Source of the DNA: Bacteroidales bacterium
GTDB lineage: Bacteria > Bacteroidota > Bacteroidia > Bacteroidales > UBA932
Direction of reading: 5' to 3'
Length of the DNA stretch: 38,768 bases
Assembly: GCA_021443665.1 (NCBI GenBank)
Contig: JABUTN010000003.1
Location: 57,773-96,540 of the forward strand
Below are positions 1 to 9,727 of this stretch, one piece after another (the stretch's first letter is position 1; each line of letters starts with the position of its first letter). The position numbers were made by a program, and so were the translations under genes. The notes under the pieces were generated by a model. It saw only the letters and a list, made by a program, of their open reading frames with translations, was not told the DNA's origin and did not search any database.

Positions 1-3000
1 ATCACGACTATACCCATAGGATGCCACATCTCCGAACCCTCACCCTGGCTGACTGCCATAGGCACCATACCGAGGATGGTCGTGAAGGCTGTCATAAGCA
101 CGGGGCGCAGACGGGAAGCGCCGGAGAGGGCGATGGCGTCCTCGAGGGCATATCCGCGGTCACGCATCAGGTTGATGTAATCCACAAGCACAATACCGTT
201 CTTCACCACGATACCCACAAGCATAATCACACCCAAAGCACCGATCATATCGAGGGAGGTGTTTGTCATCCAGAGGGACAGAATCACACCGGTGATTGCG
301 AAAGGAATCGCCATCATGATGATTGCAGGTTTGGTGAAGGACTCGAACTGCGAGGCCATCACTATATATACGAGCATAATTATGAGCAGGGCCAAACCTA
401 TCATATCGCTGAAAGTCTCCTTCTGATCCTCGTAGGTACCGCCGATGATGTAGGATACACCGTTGGGGGCGTGGAGGGTGTGCATCACCTCCGTAATCTG
501 CTCGGCAAGCTCTCCAAGTGACACATCGTGGGGCGTTACCGTCACGTTGAGGTATCTCTGGCGGCTCTTGCGCTCGATGGTGGGAGGGGCCCAGTACTCT
601 TCAATCTTAGCGATTTCGTGAAGTTTGACCAGCTTGCCCGTCGCTGTGGGAAGGCTCAGGTCCTGAATGTCGCTGATACTGTTGCGGTCGGTCTCGTTGA
701 GGCGCACTAGGATATCATACTCGTCTCCGTCCTCCTTGAGATAGCCGCAAGCCATTCCGTTTACCCTGTTGCGTACATAGGTGGATACGGTGGAAGAGGT
801 GAGGCCCAGTTCGGAGGCCTTTGCCTTATCGACCGTAATCTTGAGCTCGGGACGGTCCTCGTCACGGCTTATGACGATGTCGCGGGCGCCGGGAACGCGG
901 TCCTTGATGGCATTCTTGACTTCATCCGCGAACACATTGGTGGCATCGAAATCGTAGCCATATACCTCCACTGCCACATTGCTCTGTCCGCCGCCCATAC
1001 CGCTTCTGACGGTACACTGGTAGTCCACTATCTCGGGATATGTAGCCAGTTCCTGACGGATTACCTCGGCAATGTCGAAGATGGTGCGTTTGCGCTGGTA
1101 TTTCTTGTTGCAGACCACCGTCATCTGAATCTTGTTGTTGGTGGTGCTGGAGAACAGCGAGCTGACACCGGCCTCGTCATTGCTGCCGGCGGTGGTGGAA
1201 ATCAGACGGCACTCGGGCACAATCTCGTGGATGCGGCCCTCAATTACGCGGGCGAGTTTGATTGTCTCCTCCACGCGGGTACCGCGGTTAACCTCTATGG
1301 TCACGGAGGCGCGTCCGTTATCCTGCACCTGCATGAAGTCGGATCCGATATAGCCGAGGAAGGCGGGAATCAGTGATGCTCCGAATATCAGCACACAGGT
1401 AACTATGGTCACAAACTTGTGGCGCATACACCAGCGGAGGCTCTTTGCGTAGAACTTGTCCAGACCGTCAAGCATACCCTTGACCACGAATCTCTGGTAC
1501 CAGTTGTCCTTCACGGGCACATCCTCCACCTGACCCCTCTCGTTGATGCGAATCTTGGCGGGTTTTAGAATCTGGGAACAGAGCATAGGGGTGAGGGAGA
1601 TTGCCACAAGGGTCGAGGTACATACCACGATGGTCACAATCCAGCCGAGTTCCTTGAGCAGGATACCGGCCTGGCCGCCGAGCATGGTCAGAGGCACGAA
1701 CACCACTACAATCACGAGGGTGGTCGCGATTACTGACACCCACACCTCATTGGTGGCATAAATGGAGGCCTCGCGGGGGTTGGAGCCCCTCGATATGTGT
1801 TTGGTGATGTTCTCCAACACCACGATGGCGTCGTCCACCACCATACCGATGGCGACAGTCAGCGAACAGAGCGAAATGATGTTCAGGGACGAATCCGCCA
1901 CAAGCAGATATATGAAGGACACAATCAGGGCGATAGGGATGGTCACACCTATAATTATCGTCGAGCGCCAGTCTCCGAGGAAGAAGAGCACCACGAGCAC
2001 CACGAAGAGCAATGCGTAGAGGATGGACTCCTCGAGGGAGTTGATGGCGTTGATGATTTCGGTGGAGGAGTCATAGATGATGTCTATCTTGATATCCGAG
2101 GGAATGGTCGGAAGAATCTCCGCCATCTCCTTGCGCAGGTCCTCGCAGATCTGCACGGTGTTGGCACCGGTCTGTTTGGTCACAAGCAGACGCACGCTCT
2201 CACGTCCGTCCGTCTTCTCGTCAAGGGTCAGGTCCTTGATGGTGTCCCTGACCGTAGCGATGTCCCTGATATAAACATTCGCGCCGGCAGCGGTAGTGGT
2301 GACTACAATGTCCTCAATCTCGGAACTTTCGGCATACTCGCTCCTAACCTGGAGGTTGTACTGCTCCTTATCCATCTTGACCGTACCGGAGGACAGGTTG
2401 AGGTTGTTGGCCTGGATGGCTTGGCCCACCCTCTCGAGGGGAATGCCGAAGGCATCCAGTTTGGTCTGGTCTATGTCCACATACACACGGCGCTCGGGCG
2501 AGCCGGAAAGGGAAATGTTACCGATACCGTTGATGCGGCTCAGACGGGGAATCACCTCGTCGTTGAGCAGTTTGTCGAGACCGGCATAGCTCTCCTCGGC
2601 GGTGACGGCATACTGTATGACAGGCATCGAACTGCTCGAGAACTTGAAGATGAAGGGGCTTGAACAGCCGCTCGGCAGATTGTCCTTGAGCATATCCACG
2701 AAGCTTCGCACATCGTTGATGACCTCATCGAGGTTGCTGCCCCATTCCATCTCGAGGAGCACCATGGACATATTGTCCTTGGATGTGGAAGTAATCTCCT
2801 TCAGTCCGTCGACTGAGTTGAGAGAGTTCTCCACGATGCGCGTCACATTGGTCTCCACCTCAGAGGCGTTCGCTCCGGGATAGGTGGTCATCACCGTCAC
2901 ATAGGGGGGTTCGATCTCGGGGAACTGGTCGATAGGCAGCCTCGTGAACGAGAATATACCGATGACCATCACTGCCACGAATATCAGCAGCGTGGTTACC

Positions 3001-3032
3001 GGCTTGGTAATCGAAGTCTTGTAAATGCTCAT
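1..3032 (-). CDS. RND (HAE1/AcrB-type) efflux transporter, C-terminus truncated by the left window edge
   Basis: Own translation of the minus strand from ATG at 3032: MSIYKTSITKPVTTLLIFVAVMVIGIFSFTRLPIDQFPEIEPPYVTVMTTYPGANASEVE..., with later RND core motifs (SLTVAIGMVVDDAIVVLENI, PLTMLGGQAG, GVIMLVGIVVKNGIVLVDYIN). Open to the window edge, so absent from the ORF track. Start overlaps the MFP stop (TAATG). Confidence 0.96.
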   Translation of the reverse strand, partial: MSIYKTSITKPVTTLLIFVAVMVIGIFSFTRLPIDQFPEIEPPYVTVMTTYPGANASEVETNVTRIVENSLNSVDGLKEITSTSKDNMSMVLLEMEWGSNLDEVINDVRSFVDMLKDNLPSGCSSPFIFKFSSSSMPVIQYAVTAEESYAGLDKLLNDEVIPRLSRINGIGNISLSGSPERRVYVDIDQTKLDAFGIPLERVGQAIQANNLNLSSGTVKMDKEQYNLQVRSEYAESSEIEDIVVTTTAAGANVYIRDIATVRDTIKDLTLDEKTDGRESVRLLVTKQTGANTVQICEDLRKEMAEILPTIPSDIKIDIIYDSSTEIINAINSLEESILYALLFVVLVVLFFLGDWRSTIIIGVTIPIALIVSFIYLLVADSSLNIISLCSLTVAIGMVVDDAIVVLENITKHISRGSNPREASIYATNEVWVSVIATTLVIVVVFVPLTMLGGQAGILLKELGWIVTIVVCTSTLVAISLTPMLCSQILKPAKIRINERGQVEDVPVKDNWYQRFVVKGMLDGLDKFYAKSLRWCMRHKFVTIVTCVLIFGASLIPAFLGYIGSDFMQVQDNGRASVTIEVNRGTRVEETIKLARVIEGRIHEIVPECRLISTTAGSNDEAGVSSLFSSTTNNKIQMTVVCNKKYQRKRTIFDIAEVIRQELATYPEIVDYQCTVRSGMGGGQSNVAVEVYGYDFDATNVFADEVKNAIKDRVPGARDIVISRDEDRPELKITVDKAKASELGLTSSTVSTYVRNRVNGMACGYLKEDGDEYDILVRLNETDRNSISDIQDLSLPTATGKLVKLHEIAKIEEYWAPPTIERKSRQRYLNVTVTPHDVSLGELAEQITEVMHTLHAPNGVSYIIGGTYEDQKETFSDMIGLALLIIMLVYIVMASQFESFTKPAIIMMAIPFAITGVILSLWMTNTSLDMIGALGVIMLVGIVVKNGIVLVDYINLMRDRGYALEDAIALSGASRLRPVLMTAFTTILGMVPMAVSQGEGSEMWHPMGIVV

Positions 3033-4048
3033 TACTTCACGACATTAAGTTTGACACCTTCCACCAGTTTGGCCTGACCTGTGGTCACGAGCTCGTCTCC
3101 CTCCTTCAACTCATCGCAGATAATCTCAACCTGCTCGTCAAATCTCTGTCCGAGCTTCACGAAAATACGTTTGGCCACACCGCCGTCGTTAACAAACACA
3201 TAGCGCTCGTTGGAACCGAGAAGCTTGAGCACAGCTCCGTAGGGCACCACGATGGCTGAAGATTTGCCCATTTCCATACTTGTGCCGACATACATACCGG
3301 GACGAAGTTTGCCTTTGGGGTTTGCTATCTTGACCTTGCAGTTGAAGGTATGGCTGGCGGGATCGACTGTGGGATAAACGATTTCCACGCTTGCGGGGAA
3401 CTCCTCATCGGGATAGATGTCGGTGGTGAGGGTGACTTTCTGGCCCACCTTGACGATGGGAATATAGCTTTCGGGGATGGGGATGAGGGCCTTCAGGTAG
3501 GAAACCTGGGTGAGGGTCACCACGGGCTGGCCTGCATACAACTCTCCGTCCTCATAGTTCTTGGCTGAGACGACGGCGTCAATTCCCGCCTTCACATAGG
3601 TGTTTGACTCGAGGAAGTCCAGATTCTCCTTGGCGGAATCGTAGCTCAACTTGGCCTGGTCGTAGGCCTGGGCTGAAATTGCTCCGCTTGCCCTGAGCTG
3701 TTCCATCCTTTCCATCTCCGTGCTGAGGTTGGCAAACTGCAGACGCGCGGTCTTGACCTGCATCTGGTCCATACGGAGGAGGTTGTCACCGGGCCTTACA
3801 CGGTCACCCACTTCAACATAAATATGCTCTATGTGGCCCTGTACGGATGGAGAGACATTCACGGTCTCATATCCCTGAAGGGTGGTGGAAAGGGTGACCT
3901 GACGGGTCACCTCGATTTTCTGCAGGGTGGAGGTCCTTACCTGCTCCACTCTGTCGACTTCTGTCGAGTTTGCGTCTTTGTCATCACATGATACCGCCGC
4001 GAAAACCACGATGGCGAAAGCGGCAGCGCTTACAAGGAAATTTTTCAT
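3032..4048 (-). CDS. RND efflux periplasmic adaptor (MFP/HlyD/AcrA family), lipoprotein-like N-terminus
   Basis: 338 aa; signal peptide plus Cys (FAAVSCDDKD), QVTLSTTLQGYETVNVSPSVQGHIEHIYVEVGDRVRPGDNLLRMD lipoyl-like hairpin; sits directly upstream of the RND pump. Confidence 0.95.
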   Translation of the reverse strand: MKNFLVSAAAFAIVVFAAVSCDDKDANSTEVDRVEQVRTSTLQKIEVTRQVTLSTTLQGYETVNVSPSVQGHIEHIYVEVGDRVRPGDNLLRMDQMQVKTARLQFANLSTEMERMEQLRASGAISAQAYDQAKLSYDSAKENLDFLESNTYVKAGIDAVVSAKNYEDGELYAGQPVVTLTQVSYLKALIPIPESYIPIVKVGQKVTLTTDIYPDEEFPASVEIVYPTVDPASHTFNCKVKIANPKGKLRPGMYVGTSMEMGKSSAIVVPYGAVLKLLGSNERYVFVNDGGVAKRIFVKLGQRFDEQVEIICDELKEGDELVTTGQAKLVEGVKLNVVK

Positions 4049-4053
4049 ATCTC

Positions 4054-5352
4054 TTAATTTGCTAAATATTCTTTGTTGAGCAGGGTTTCAAGGTCAATCT
4101 GGGCTGACACGAACTCGAACACTGCGGATACGTAATTGCTTTGGGCTGTAATGAGGGCCGTGTTGGCGTTGGTCACCTCAAGGGCGGAGGCGTGGCCGAA
4201 CTCATACTTCTTGCCTATGTTGTCAAACACCCTCTTCGACACCTCCACGCCTTTTTTCTGCGTCAGCAGACGCTCGTGGGTGGAGTTGAGGTTGAACTTG
4301 TACTGACGGTGCTGCACATAAAGGGAGGTCTCCGTGTCCTTCAGGGTGTTGAGCTGTTTCTGATAGTTGTACTTTGCGGCCTGAATGCTCTTGGTGGCAC
4401 GCAGTGATGTGAATATGGGGATATTCAGGCTGACCTGCAGAGAGTTCGGGGGAGTCATATTGAAACCGTCTCCGAAGGTCTTCTTGAAGCTGTTCTGGAA
4501 GGCCACGCTCAGATTGGGTCCGAAACCCCAGCCAGTGGCGGCAATCTGTCTCTTGCTCAAGGCCACGCTCTTCTGCAGAAGCTGGTAATCCATATTCCTC
4601 TCTATAAGGAAGTCTTCGGTCAGAAGGGACATCACCTCATCTATGTCATACAGCCTCTCAAGAGGGTCGGTCAAGGTGATTTCTGTGGTACTCTCCACGC
4701 AAAGCGCGATGCGGATGCTGTTATAGACCATTTCGAGCTGGCGCTCCGCGGAACTGATGGAGTTGATCATCGTAGCCACCTGCACTTCCAGCTGGTCTGC
4801 ATCCACCTGCTCTGAAACACCGGCATTGACAGAGACCTGGGTGTAGTTCAGAAGTTTCTCCATCTCCACGAGGGACTCCCTCAAAAGGGCCAGGGTCTGG
4901 GTGGTCACCAGTGCCGAAACATACATCAGTTTGACATTCTGTCCTATGCTCTGCTCTGTCTTGCTGACAGTGATGTCTGCCATATCCTTCGAAATCTTTG
5001 ACATCAGAGCACTGACAACCTGGCTGCCGCTCAAAGCCATTGAGGCGGTGAAGGCGACATTCATACTGCTGGGGAGTTTCATCTTGCCGGCGCCGAAATT
5101 CATCTCATAGCCGAACATGTCCTGATAGCTGCCGGAAGCTGAAATCTGGGGCAGCATACTGGCTATCGCACTCCAGCGGTTTGCCTCTGCGGACCGTACA
5201 TCCAAGGAGGCGTTTGCGATGGTACGGTTGTGTTCAATGGCGTAAAGCTGCGCCTCCCGCAGAGACAGGCTTAAAGACGCAGGCACTTCCTGAGCTGTGG
5301 AAAGCAGTGTTCCGAGCATCAGGCTAAGGGTTAATGCAAATATCTTTTTCAT
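4054..5352 (-). CDS. TolC-family outer membrane efflux protein
   Basis: 432 aa with signal peptide, LSLREAQLYAIEHNRTIANASLDVRSAEANRWSAIASMLPQISASGSY typical of OEP repeats; adjacent to MFP/RND. Confidence 0.94.
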   Translation of the reverse strand: MKKIFALTLSLMLGTLLSTAQEVPASLSLSLREAQLYAIEHNRTIANASLDVRSAEANRWSAIASMLPQISASGSYQDMFGYEMNFGAGKMKLPSSMNVAFTASMALSGSQVVSALMSKISKDMADITVSKTEQSIGQNVKLMYVSALVTTQTLALLRESLVEMEKLLNYTQVSVNAGVSEQVDADQLEVQVATMINSISSAERQLEMVYNSIRIALCVESTTEITLTDPLERLYDIDEVMSLLTEDFLIERNMDYQLLQKSVALSKRQIAATGWGFGPNLSVAFQNSFKKTFGDGFNMTPPNSLQVSLNIPIFTSLRATKSIQAAKYNYQKQLNTLKDTETSLYVQHRQYKFNLNSTHERLLTQKKGVEVSKRVFDNIGKKYEFGHASALEVTNANTALITAQSNYVSAVFEFVSAQIDLETLLNKEYLAN

Positions 5353-5392
5353 AATTTTGTCAAGCGATTCTTTATCTCAAGTTCTATGCCAC

Positions 5393-5968
5393 TTAATCTG
5401 AAAATTGTCTGTCGCAAGCCTCCAATGCCTCATAAAAATCATCCCCGAAAGCCTTTCTCAAAGGCCTCTCCAGAAACTGATAGACTTTCACTCCCTCTTT
5501 GCGCCCCTTCTCCACTGCACTGGCGCAAATTTCCCATTTGTGGTAGTTGAGCGCAGTCATACCCGAGCCGAGCGTGCTGACACGTATGGGGTAGAGGCTG
5601 CAGGATATGGGTTTGGCGGCGCCGCAGCGCTCTATCGTGCAATAGACATCCTCCCCGCGGGGCCCCTCACACTGGGCAAAGGCACAGGCTCCGCAACGGG
5701 AAACCAGGGGAGTGACTATGTCCCCCTGGACATCTATCTCGAAAAATCCGACCTCGGAGACCCTCTTGAGACCCTCTTCCGTCATCAAGGGCCTGTATTT
5801 TTCAAAATCCCTCTCCAGGGTCTCGCATTCGTCTTCAGACATGGGGGCACCGCTGTCTCCTATCACACAGCAGGCTCCGTGACACACCTTGTAGTCACAG
5901 CAGAAACATTCGTTGAATATGTCTGCCGAAACAAGTATGTCTCCAATTGCAACTACGGATTCAACCAT
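5393..5968 (-). CDS. DUF3109-family cysteine-cluster protein
   Basis: 191 aa; Cys-rich ECFCCDYKVCHGACCVIGDSGAPMSEDEC, CGACAFAQCEG, YCTIERCGAAKPISCSLYPIR, matching the DUF3109/YkgJ-like pattern. Confidence 0.85.
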   Translation of the reverse strand: MVESVVAIGDILVSADIFNECFCCDYKVCHGACCVIGDSGAPMSEDECETLERDFEKYRPLMTEEGLKRVSEVGFFEIDVQGDIVTPLVSRCGACAFAQCEGPRGEDVYCTIERCGAAKPISCSLYPIRVSTLGSGMTALNYHKWEICASAVEKGRKEGVKVYQFLERPLRKAFGDDFYEALEACDRQFSD

Positions 5969-5969
5969 T

Positions 5970-8684
5970 CTATTCAGCGGATATGATGTACATCGAATAT
6001 TTGAAAAGATAGGACTTGTCCTTGTACATATTCTTTATGTCCTCTCCTTTCACCTTTGATATTTCCTCCTTCATTCCCGAAGTGGTGTTGCGGGCAAAGC
6101 TGATTTTCGCACGCATCAAGTCCAACCAGTATTCAGGGTCCGCCTGTCTGCGGGCCGTCTCCAGGCCGATTGCCTTCTTAACATTGGAAATCTCGCTGTC
6201 CGGAATGTCCCAGCGCACCTTCTGAATCGCACTCTTTATATGGACGTCAACCAGATTGTCCACCGTGGTGGTGGCAAACCTGAAACATATCTCCAGGTGG
6301 TCTTCGGGATACTGCACATAGCGCAGCGAGGTGGTGGCGTAGATGCCTTTCTGGCTCAGTTCTCTGACCACGCGCCTCTGAATCACCCTTGCCATCACTT
6401 CGGCCACAGCCCTCTCTCTGATGGAATACTCAATCGGAATGCTGACCCTGTACTCGCTTACCGCACGTGATGCCTCCATAGGGACGCAACGCTCGTTCAC
6501 GCTGTCGAATCTGGGAGGGGTGATAATGTTGTCGCGGGGGTTTGCGCTGCGCGGCTCGTTGCTCGAAGGCAAGGCAAACAGATGGTCATACACGGCCCTT
6601 TTCAGGGTATCCTCGGACATAGGCCCCATAAATATGAAGGTGAACTGCGAGGCGTCACTGTAACTCTGCCTGACAAACTCGGAAATCCTGAGGTATTCCT
6701 CCATTGAAACCTTGGGTTCGGGCTGGCCGAGGCCGGAGGAGAACAGGTCGAGGGCCTTTTCGGGAGCAAGAAAGGCCGTGCTGTCGGTGAAATCTATGCT
6801 GCTGCCGTGCTTCCTTATCCAGGAGGTATCAGGCTCGTTCATCGTGAAGTGTTGGCGCACAAGGCCGAGGAAGGCATTGATCTGCGAATTGGGGAAGTTC
6901 CCCTTCAGGGACTTCGAGTAAAGCCCCACATTCTTGTCGAGGGTGATGCGGAGGCCGCTCTGGAAGTACTTTCTCTCCAGATAGTCGCGTCCCCCGACTA
7001 TTCCACCCAGGGCCACCCTTTCCACCAGACGGGCTGCACGCCGCCTGTCAGCATCCATATTGGAAAGCCCCTCGCGGGAAACCGCCTCAAAATGCATCAA
7101 GCCGTCAGGCGTGTCCATTTTCCTGAAGACCACGGTAGCCCCGTTTGAGAGTGCCCATATTTTCGCCGAGCTGACCGGATCGACGGTCACGCGCTTGAAA
7201 TTCTTTGTCTGCAGTATCTCCCACTTGATAGACTCTATCCATTTGGGAGTCGCAAGCATAGCGTCAGAGGGGAGACTTCTGTCTTCCTCCGGCAGGCCCA
7301 GGCTGTATCCGGCCGGCTCCGCGCAAGGATAAATCTCCCTTGAGGATGAAACCACGAAGAACAGCCGCTCCTTCTCCGAGAGCGTTTCGCGGATATACCT
7401 GTTGATGAAGGCCGTGTCCACCTGTGCGTCAGCCTTTTCGATGTATCTTGCCGTGAAGGAAGGCGCCACGATGGGGTAGCCCTCCATAAAGTTTCGGATG
7501 CACTGGAGGGCCGAAATCTGTCTGGACCTGTTTGTGTTGTACACTGTCTTGGCCTGCTCCAGTTCCGCCTTGGTCACCCCTGTGGAGGCCAGGCGGGCGA
7601 GTTCGTTGCTCACGAAAGAGACCGCATTGTCCGCATTGCCGTTGGAAACCTCCATACGGAAGTTGACCTCGTCCAAAGGCAGTTCAAGGAAGTGTCCGGT
7701 GGAAGAGGACATGCGGAGCGGGAGCCAGGACTGTCCGTCCGCCATACGCAGCATACGCCGCTCGAGTATTGTGGCAAAGAGTTCCCGCAGATAGTTCTCC
7801 ATAACCGGCATTGCCGTCGTCCTGAGTTTTTCGGGAAGGGGATTGGACACGCAATGTATGTCTATCGTGGTGCAATAAGCCTCCCTGTCCCTGAAGAAAT
7901 AAAAGCCCTTGGACCGGATCGGGGGAAGCGTGGGGATGGTGTCGGCCTCGATGCCGGCACCTGGCAACATCTGGAAGACGGATTTTATGCGGCTCTCCAT
8001 CTTGCCCGCATCGAATCTGCCCCTTACAATCACGGCCATCCTGTCGGGGCGGGACCATTGTCTGCGCACGGCCTCCGTTTGTTCGGGACTAAAGGACTTT
8101 ATGTTCGAAATCTGGGTCACGACGGGAGTTCCCATAAAGGCGCTGCCCTCAAAGAGTTCGGCGGCCAGGGCCTTGCTTACACGGGAATCCACCGATTCCG
8201 TGCCCACGAGATAGTTGGAGGAAAGTATTCCGGCATTCTCCACGGGAGAGCCAACTGCAATGGTGAGCATTGCCATCAGGGTCGAATCGATGACGGCATC
8301 CCCCATCCCGGTCGGCACCCTCAGCAGGGAATGCGAGGTGGCAAGAGGGGTAGTGCTTATGCCGACCCTCTCTATGCCGTTGTTGTCCAGAAAGTCGAAG
8401 ATCTGGCCTGAGGGGAAATTCGGAGATGAGATGAGAGCGTTCATATCCAGAAGGACACCCATCCCCGCTATCTGAGCGTTTTCCATCGCTGTGCCGTAAC
8501 GCCGCAGCAGATAGAAGTCGGCAAAGCCCTTTTCACCCGTATCCGGAACAAGATAGTAACGGAGCCCATTGTCCAGTCTTCCCGTCTTCACCGCCTTGTC
8601 ATTGGAGAGAGTGCCGACAATACCGGCATTCGAGACTATGGAAAAACAGCATATAAGGACTATGAATACCGTCTTCTTCATCAT
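5970..8684 (-). CDS. M16 (insulinase/PqqL-like) family protein lacking the HxxEH zinc motif
   Basis: 904 aa, signal peptide; GRLDNGLRYYLVPD...ADFYLLRRYGTAMEN aligns by eye with M16 starts (LDNGLTYYI...GS..E); the expected GLAHFLEHM reads GMGVLLDMN. Two M16-like halves. Confidence 0.82.
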   Translation of the reverse strand: MMKKTVFIVLICCFSIVSNAGIVGTLSNDKAVKTGRLDNGLRYYLVPDTGEKGFADFYLLRRYGTAMENAQIAGMGVLLDMNALISSPNFPSGQIFDFLDNNGIERVGISTTPLATSHSLLRVPTGMGDAVIDSTLMAMLTIAVGSPVENAGILSSNYLVGTESVDSRVSKALAAELFEGSAFMGTPVVTQISNIKSFSPEQTEAVRRQWSRPDRMAVIVRGRFDAGKMESRIKSVFQMLPGAGIEADTIPTLPPIRSKGFYFFRDREAYCTTIDIHCVSNPLPEKLRTTAMPVMENYLRELFATILERRMLRMADGQSWLPLRMSSSTGHFLELPLDEVNFRMEVSNGNADNAVSFVSNELARLASTGVTKAELEQAKTVYNTNRSRQISALQCIRNFMEGYPIVAPSFTARYIEKADAQVDTAFINRYIRETLSEKERLFFVVSSSREIYPCAEPAGYSLGLPEEDRSLPSDAMLATPKWIESIKWEILQTKNFKRVTVDPVSSAKIWALSNGATVVFRKMDTPDGLMHFEAVSREGLSNMDADRRRAARLVERVALGGIVGGRDYLERKYFQSGLRITLDKNVGLYSKSLKGNFPNSQINAFLGLVRQHFTMNEPDTSWIRKHGSSIDFTDSTAFLAPEKALDLFSSGLGQPEPKVSMEEYLRISEFVRQSYSDASQFTFIFMGPMSEDTLKRAVYDHLFALPSSNEPRSANPRDNIITPPRFDSVNERCVPMEASRAVSEYRVSIPIEYSIRERAVAEVMARVIQRRVVRELSQKGIYATTSLRYVQYPEDHLEICFRFATTTVDNLVDVHIKSAIQKVRWDIPDSEISNVKKAIGLETARRQADPEYWLDLMRAKISFARNTTSGMKEEISKVKGEDIKNMYKDKSYLFKYSMYIISAE

Positions 8685-8704
8685 TCGGAGTTAAATTGGT
8701 GGCG

Positions 8705-8712
8705 CAAAATTA
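8705..8712 (-). promoter_or_regulatory. Putative Bacteroidota -7 box (TAATTTTG) for the M16-like/efflux operon
   Basis: Minus strand TAATTTTG fits TAnnTTTG, about 20 nt upstream of ATG 8684; no clear -33 TTTG. Confidence 0.4.
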
Positions 8713-8734
8713 GCGTTTTTATCAGATTTATTTA

Positions 8735-8742
8735 TACTTTTG
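8735..8742 (+). promoter_or_regulatory. Putative Bacteroidota -7 box (TACTTTTG) for the TPR gene
   Basis: TACTTTTG fits TAnnTTTG, preceded by a T-rich -33 region (GCGTTTTTATC); 28 nt upstream of ATG 8771. Confidence 0.5.
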
Positions 8743-8770
8743 TCTTCTTGAACGATAATTAACAAATATT

Positions 8771-9727
8771 ATGAAAAAGATTGTAACCACTTTCATCGCT
8801 GTTGCACTCGCCTGCACAAGCCTTTTCGCCCAGGATTTCAATGCGGCAAAAGAGAAATACGATGCAGCCTGCGCGGCAGTCGAAAATTCAGATGATGCCA
8901 ACGCCGTCAAACTTTTCCAGGAAGCCATCAGCATTGCAGAAGCTGTGAATGCGGACAACGAAGACCTCGCCGCCAAGATTGAGGAACTCGTGGGGGCCTG
9001 CAAGACATATATACCCACCATTATGCTGAACCAGGCCAAGGCACTCGTGAACGCGAAGAATTATGAGGCAGCCATCAATGAACTTACAAATGTGGCAAGC
9101 ACTGCAGGCAACTATGGCAAAGAGGATATCGCCGCCGAAGCAAAGGCCGTCATCCCCACCTGTTATCTCGGACTCGGCAATGCGGCCCTCAATGAGAAGG
9201 ACTACACCAAGGCTGCAGGCTTTTTCCAGAAAGTGACCGAAATCGATCCCGCAAACGCCAATGCATATCTCCGTCTCGGAATGAGCTACTCACGCGCCAA
9301 TGACGACAAGGCTGTGGAAGCCCTCAACAAGGCCGCTGAACTCGGTCAGGCAAACGCCGCCAACAAGGAACTCGCTTCCTTCTATCTCAGGAAAGCCAAC
9401 AATGAGGTGAAGGCCAAGAACTGGGCAAAGGCTTACGAGTATGCCGCTAATTCCGGAGAACTCGCCCCTTCAGCCAACGCCTACAAGATTGCCGGCCTGG
9501 CCGCATATTCCGCACAGAAATGGGACGAGTGCATCAGCGCATACGAGAAATACATCGCCGCAAGCCCCAATGCCAAGGACCTCAACCAGACCATCTACCG
9601 TCTCGCTGACAGTTTTGACAAGAAAGGCGACAAGAGCAAAGCCTGCGGTTACTACAAGCAGATTGTGAGCGACCCCAATTTCAAAGCCTACGCCGAGGAG
9701 CGCATCAAAGCCCTGGGATGCAACTAA
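8771..9727 (+). CDS. Tetratricopeptide repeat protein, secreted
   Basis: 318 aa; signal peptide MKKIVTTFIAVALACTSLFAQ; repeated TPR-like helices (AAGFFQKVTEIDPANANAYLRLGMSYSRANDDKAVEALNKAAELG). Confidence 0.9.
   Translation: MKKIVTTFIAVALACTSLFAQDFNAAKEKYDAACAAVENSDDANAVKLFQEAISIAEAVNADNEDLAAKIEELVGACKTYIPTIMLNQAKALVNAKNYEAAINELTNVASTAGNYGKEDIAAEAKAVIPTCYLGLGNAALNEKDYTKAAGFFQKVTEIDPANANAYLRLGMSYSRANDDKAVEALNKAAELGQANAANKELASFYLRKANNEVKAKNWAKAYEYAANSGELAPSANAYKIAGLAAYSAQKWDECISAYEKYIAASPNAKDLNQTIYRLADSFDKKGDKSKACGYYKQIVSDPNFKAYAEERIKALGCN

Noticed and set aside
1797-2663. 288-aa plus-strand ORF
   Set aside because: Lies antisense to the RND pump; His/Asp/Gly-rich shadow translation of a coding strand.
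4018-4048. MFP lipobox followed by acidic CDDKD, resembling a surface lipoprotein export signal
   Set aside because: RND adaptors act in the periplasm; the short acidic motif alone is not enough to claim surface export.
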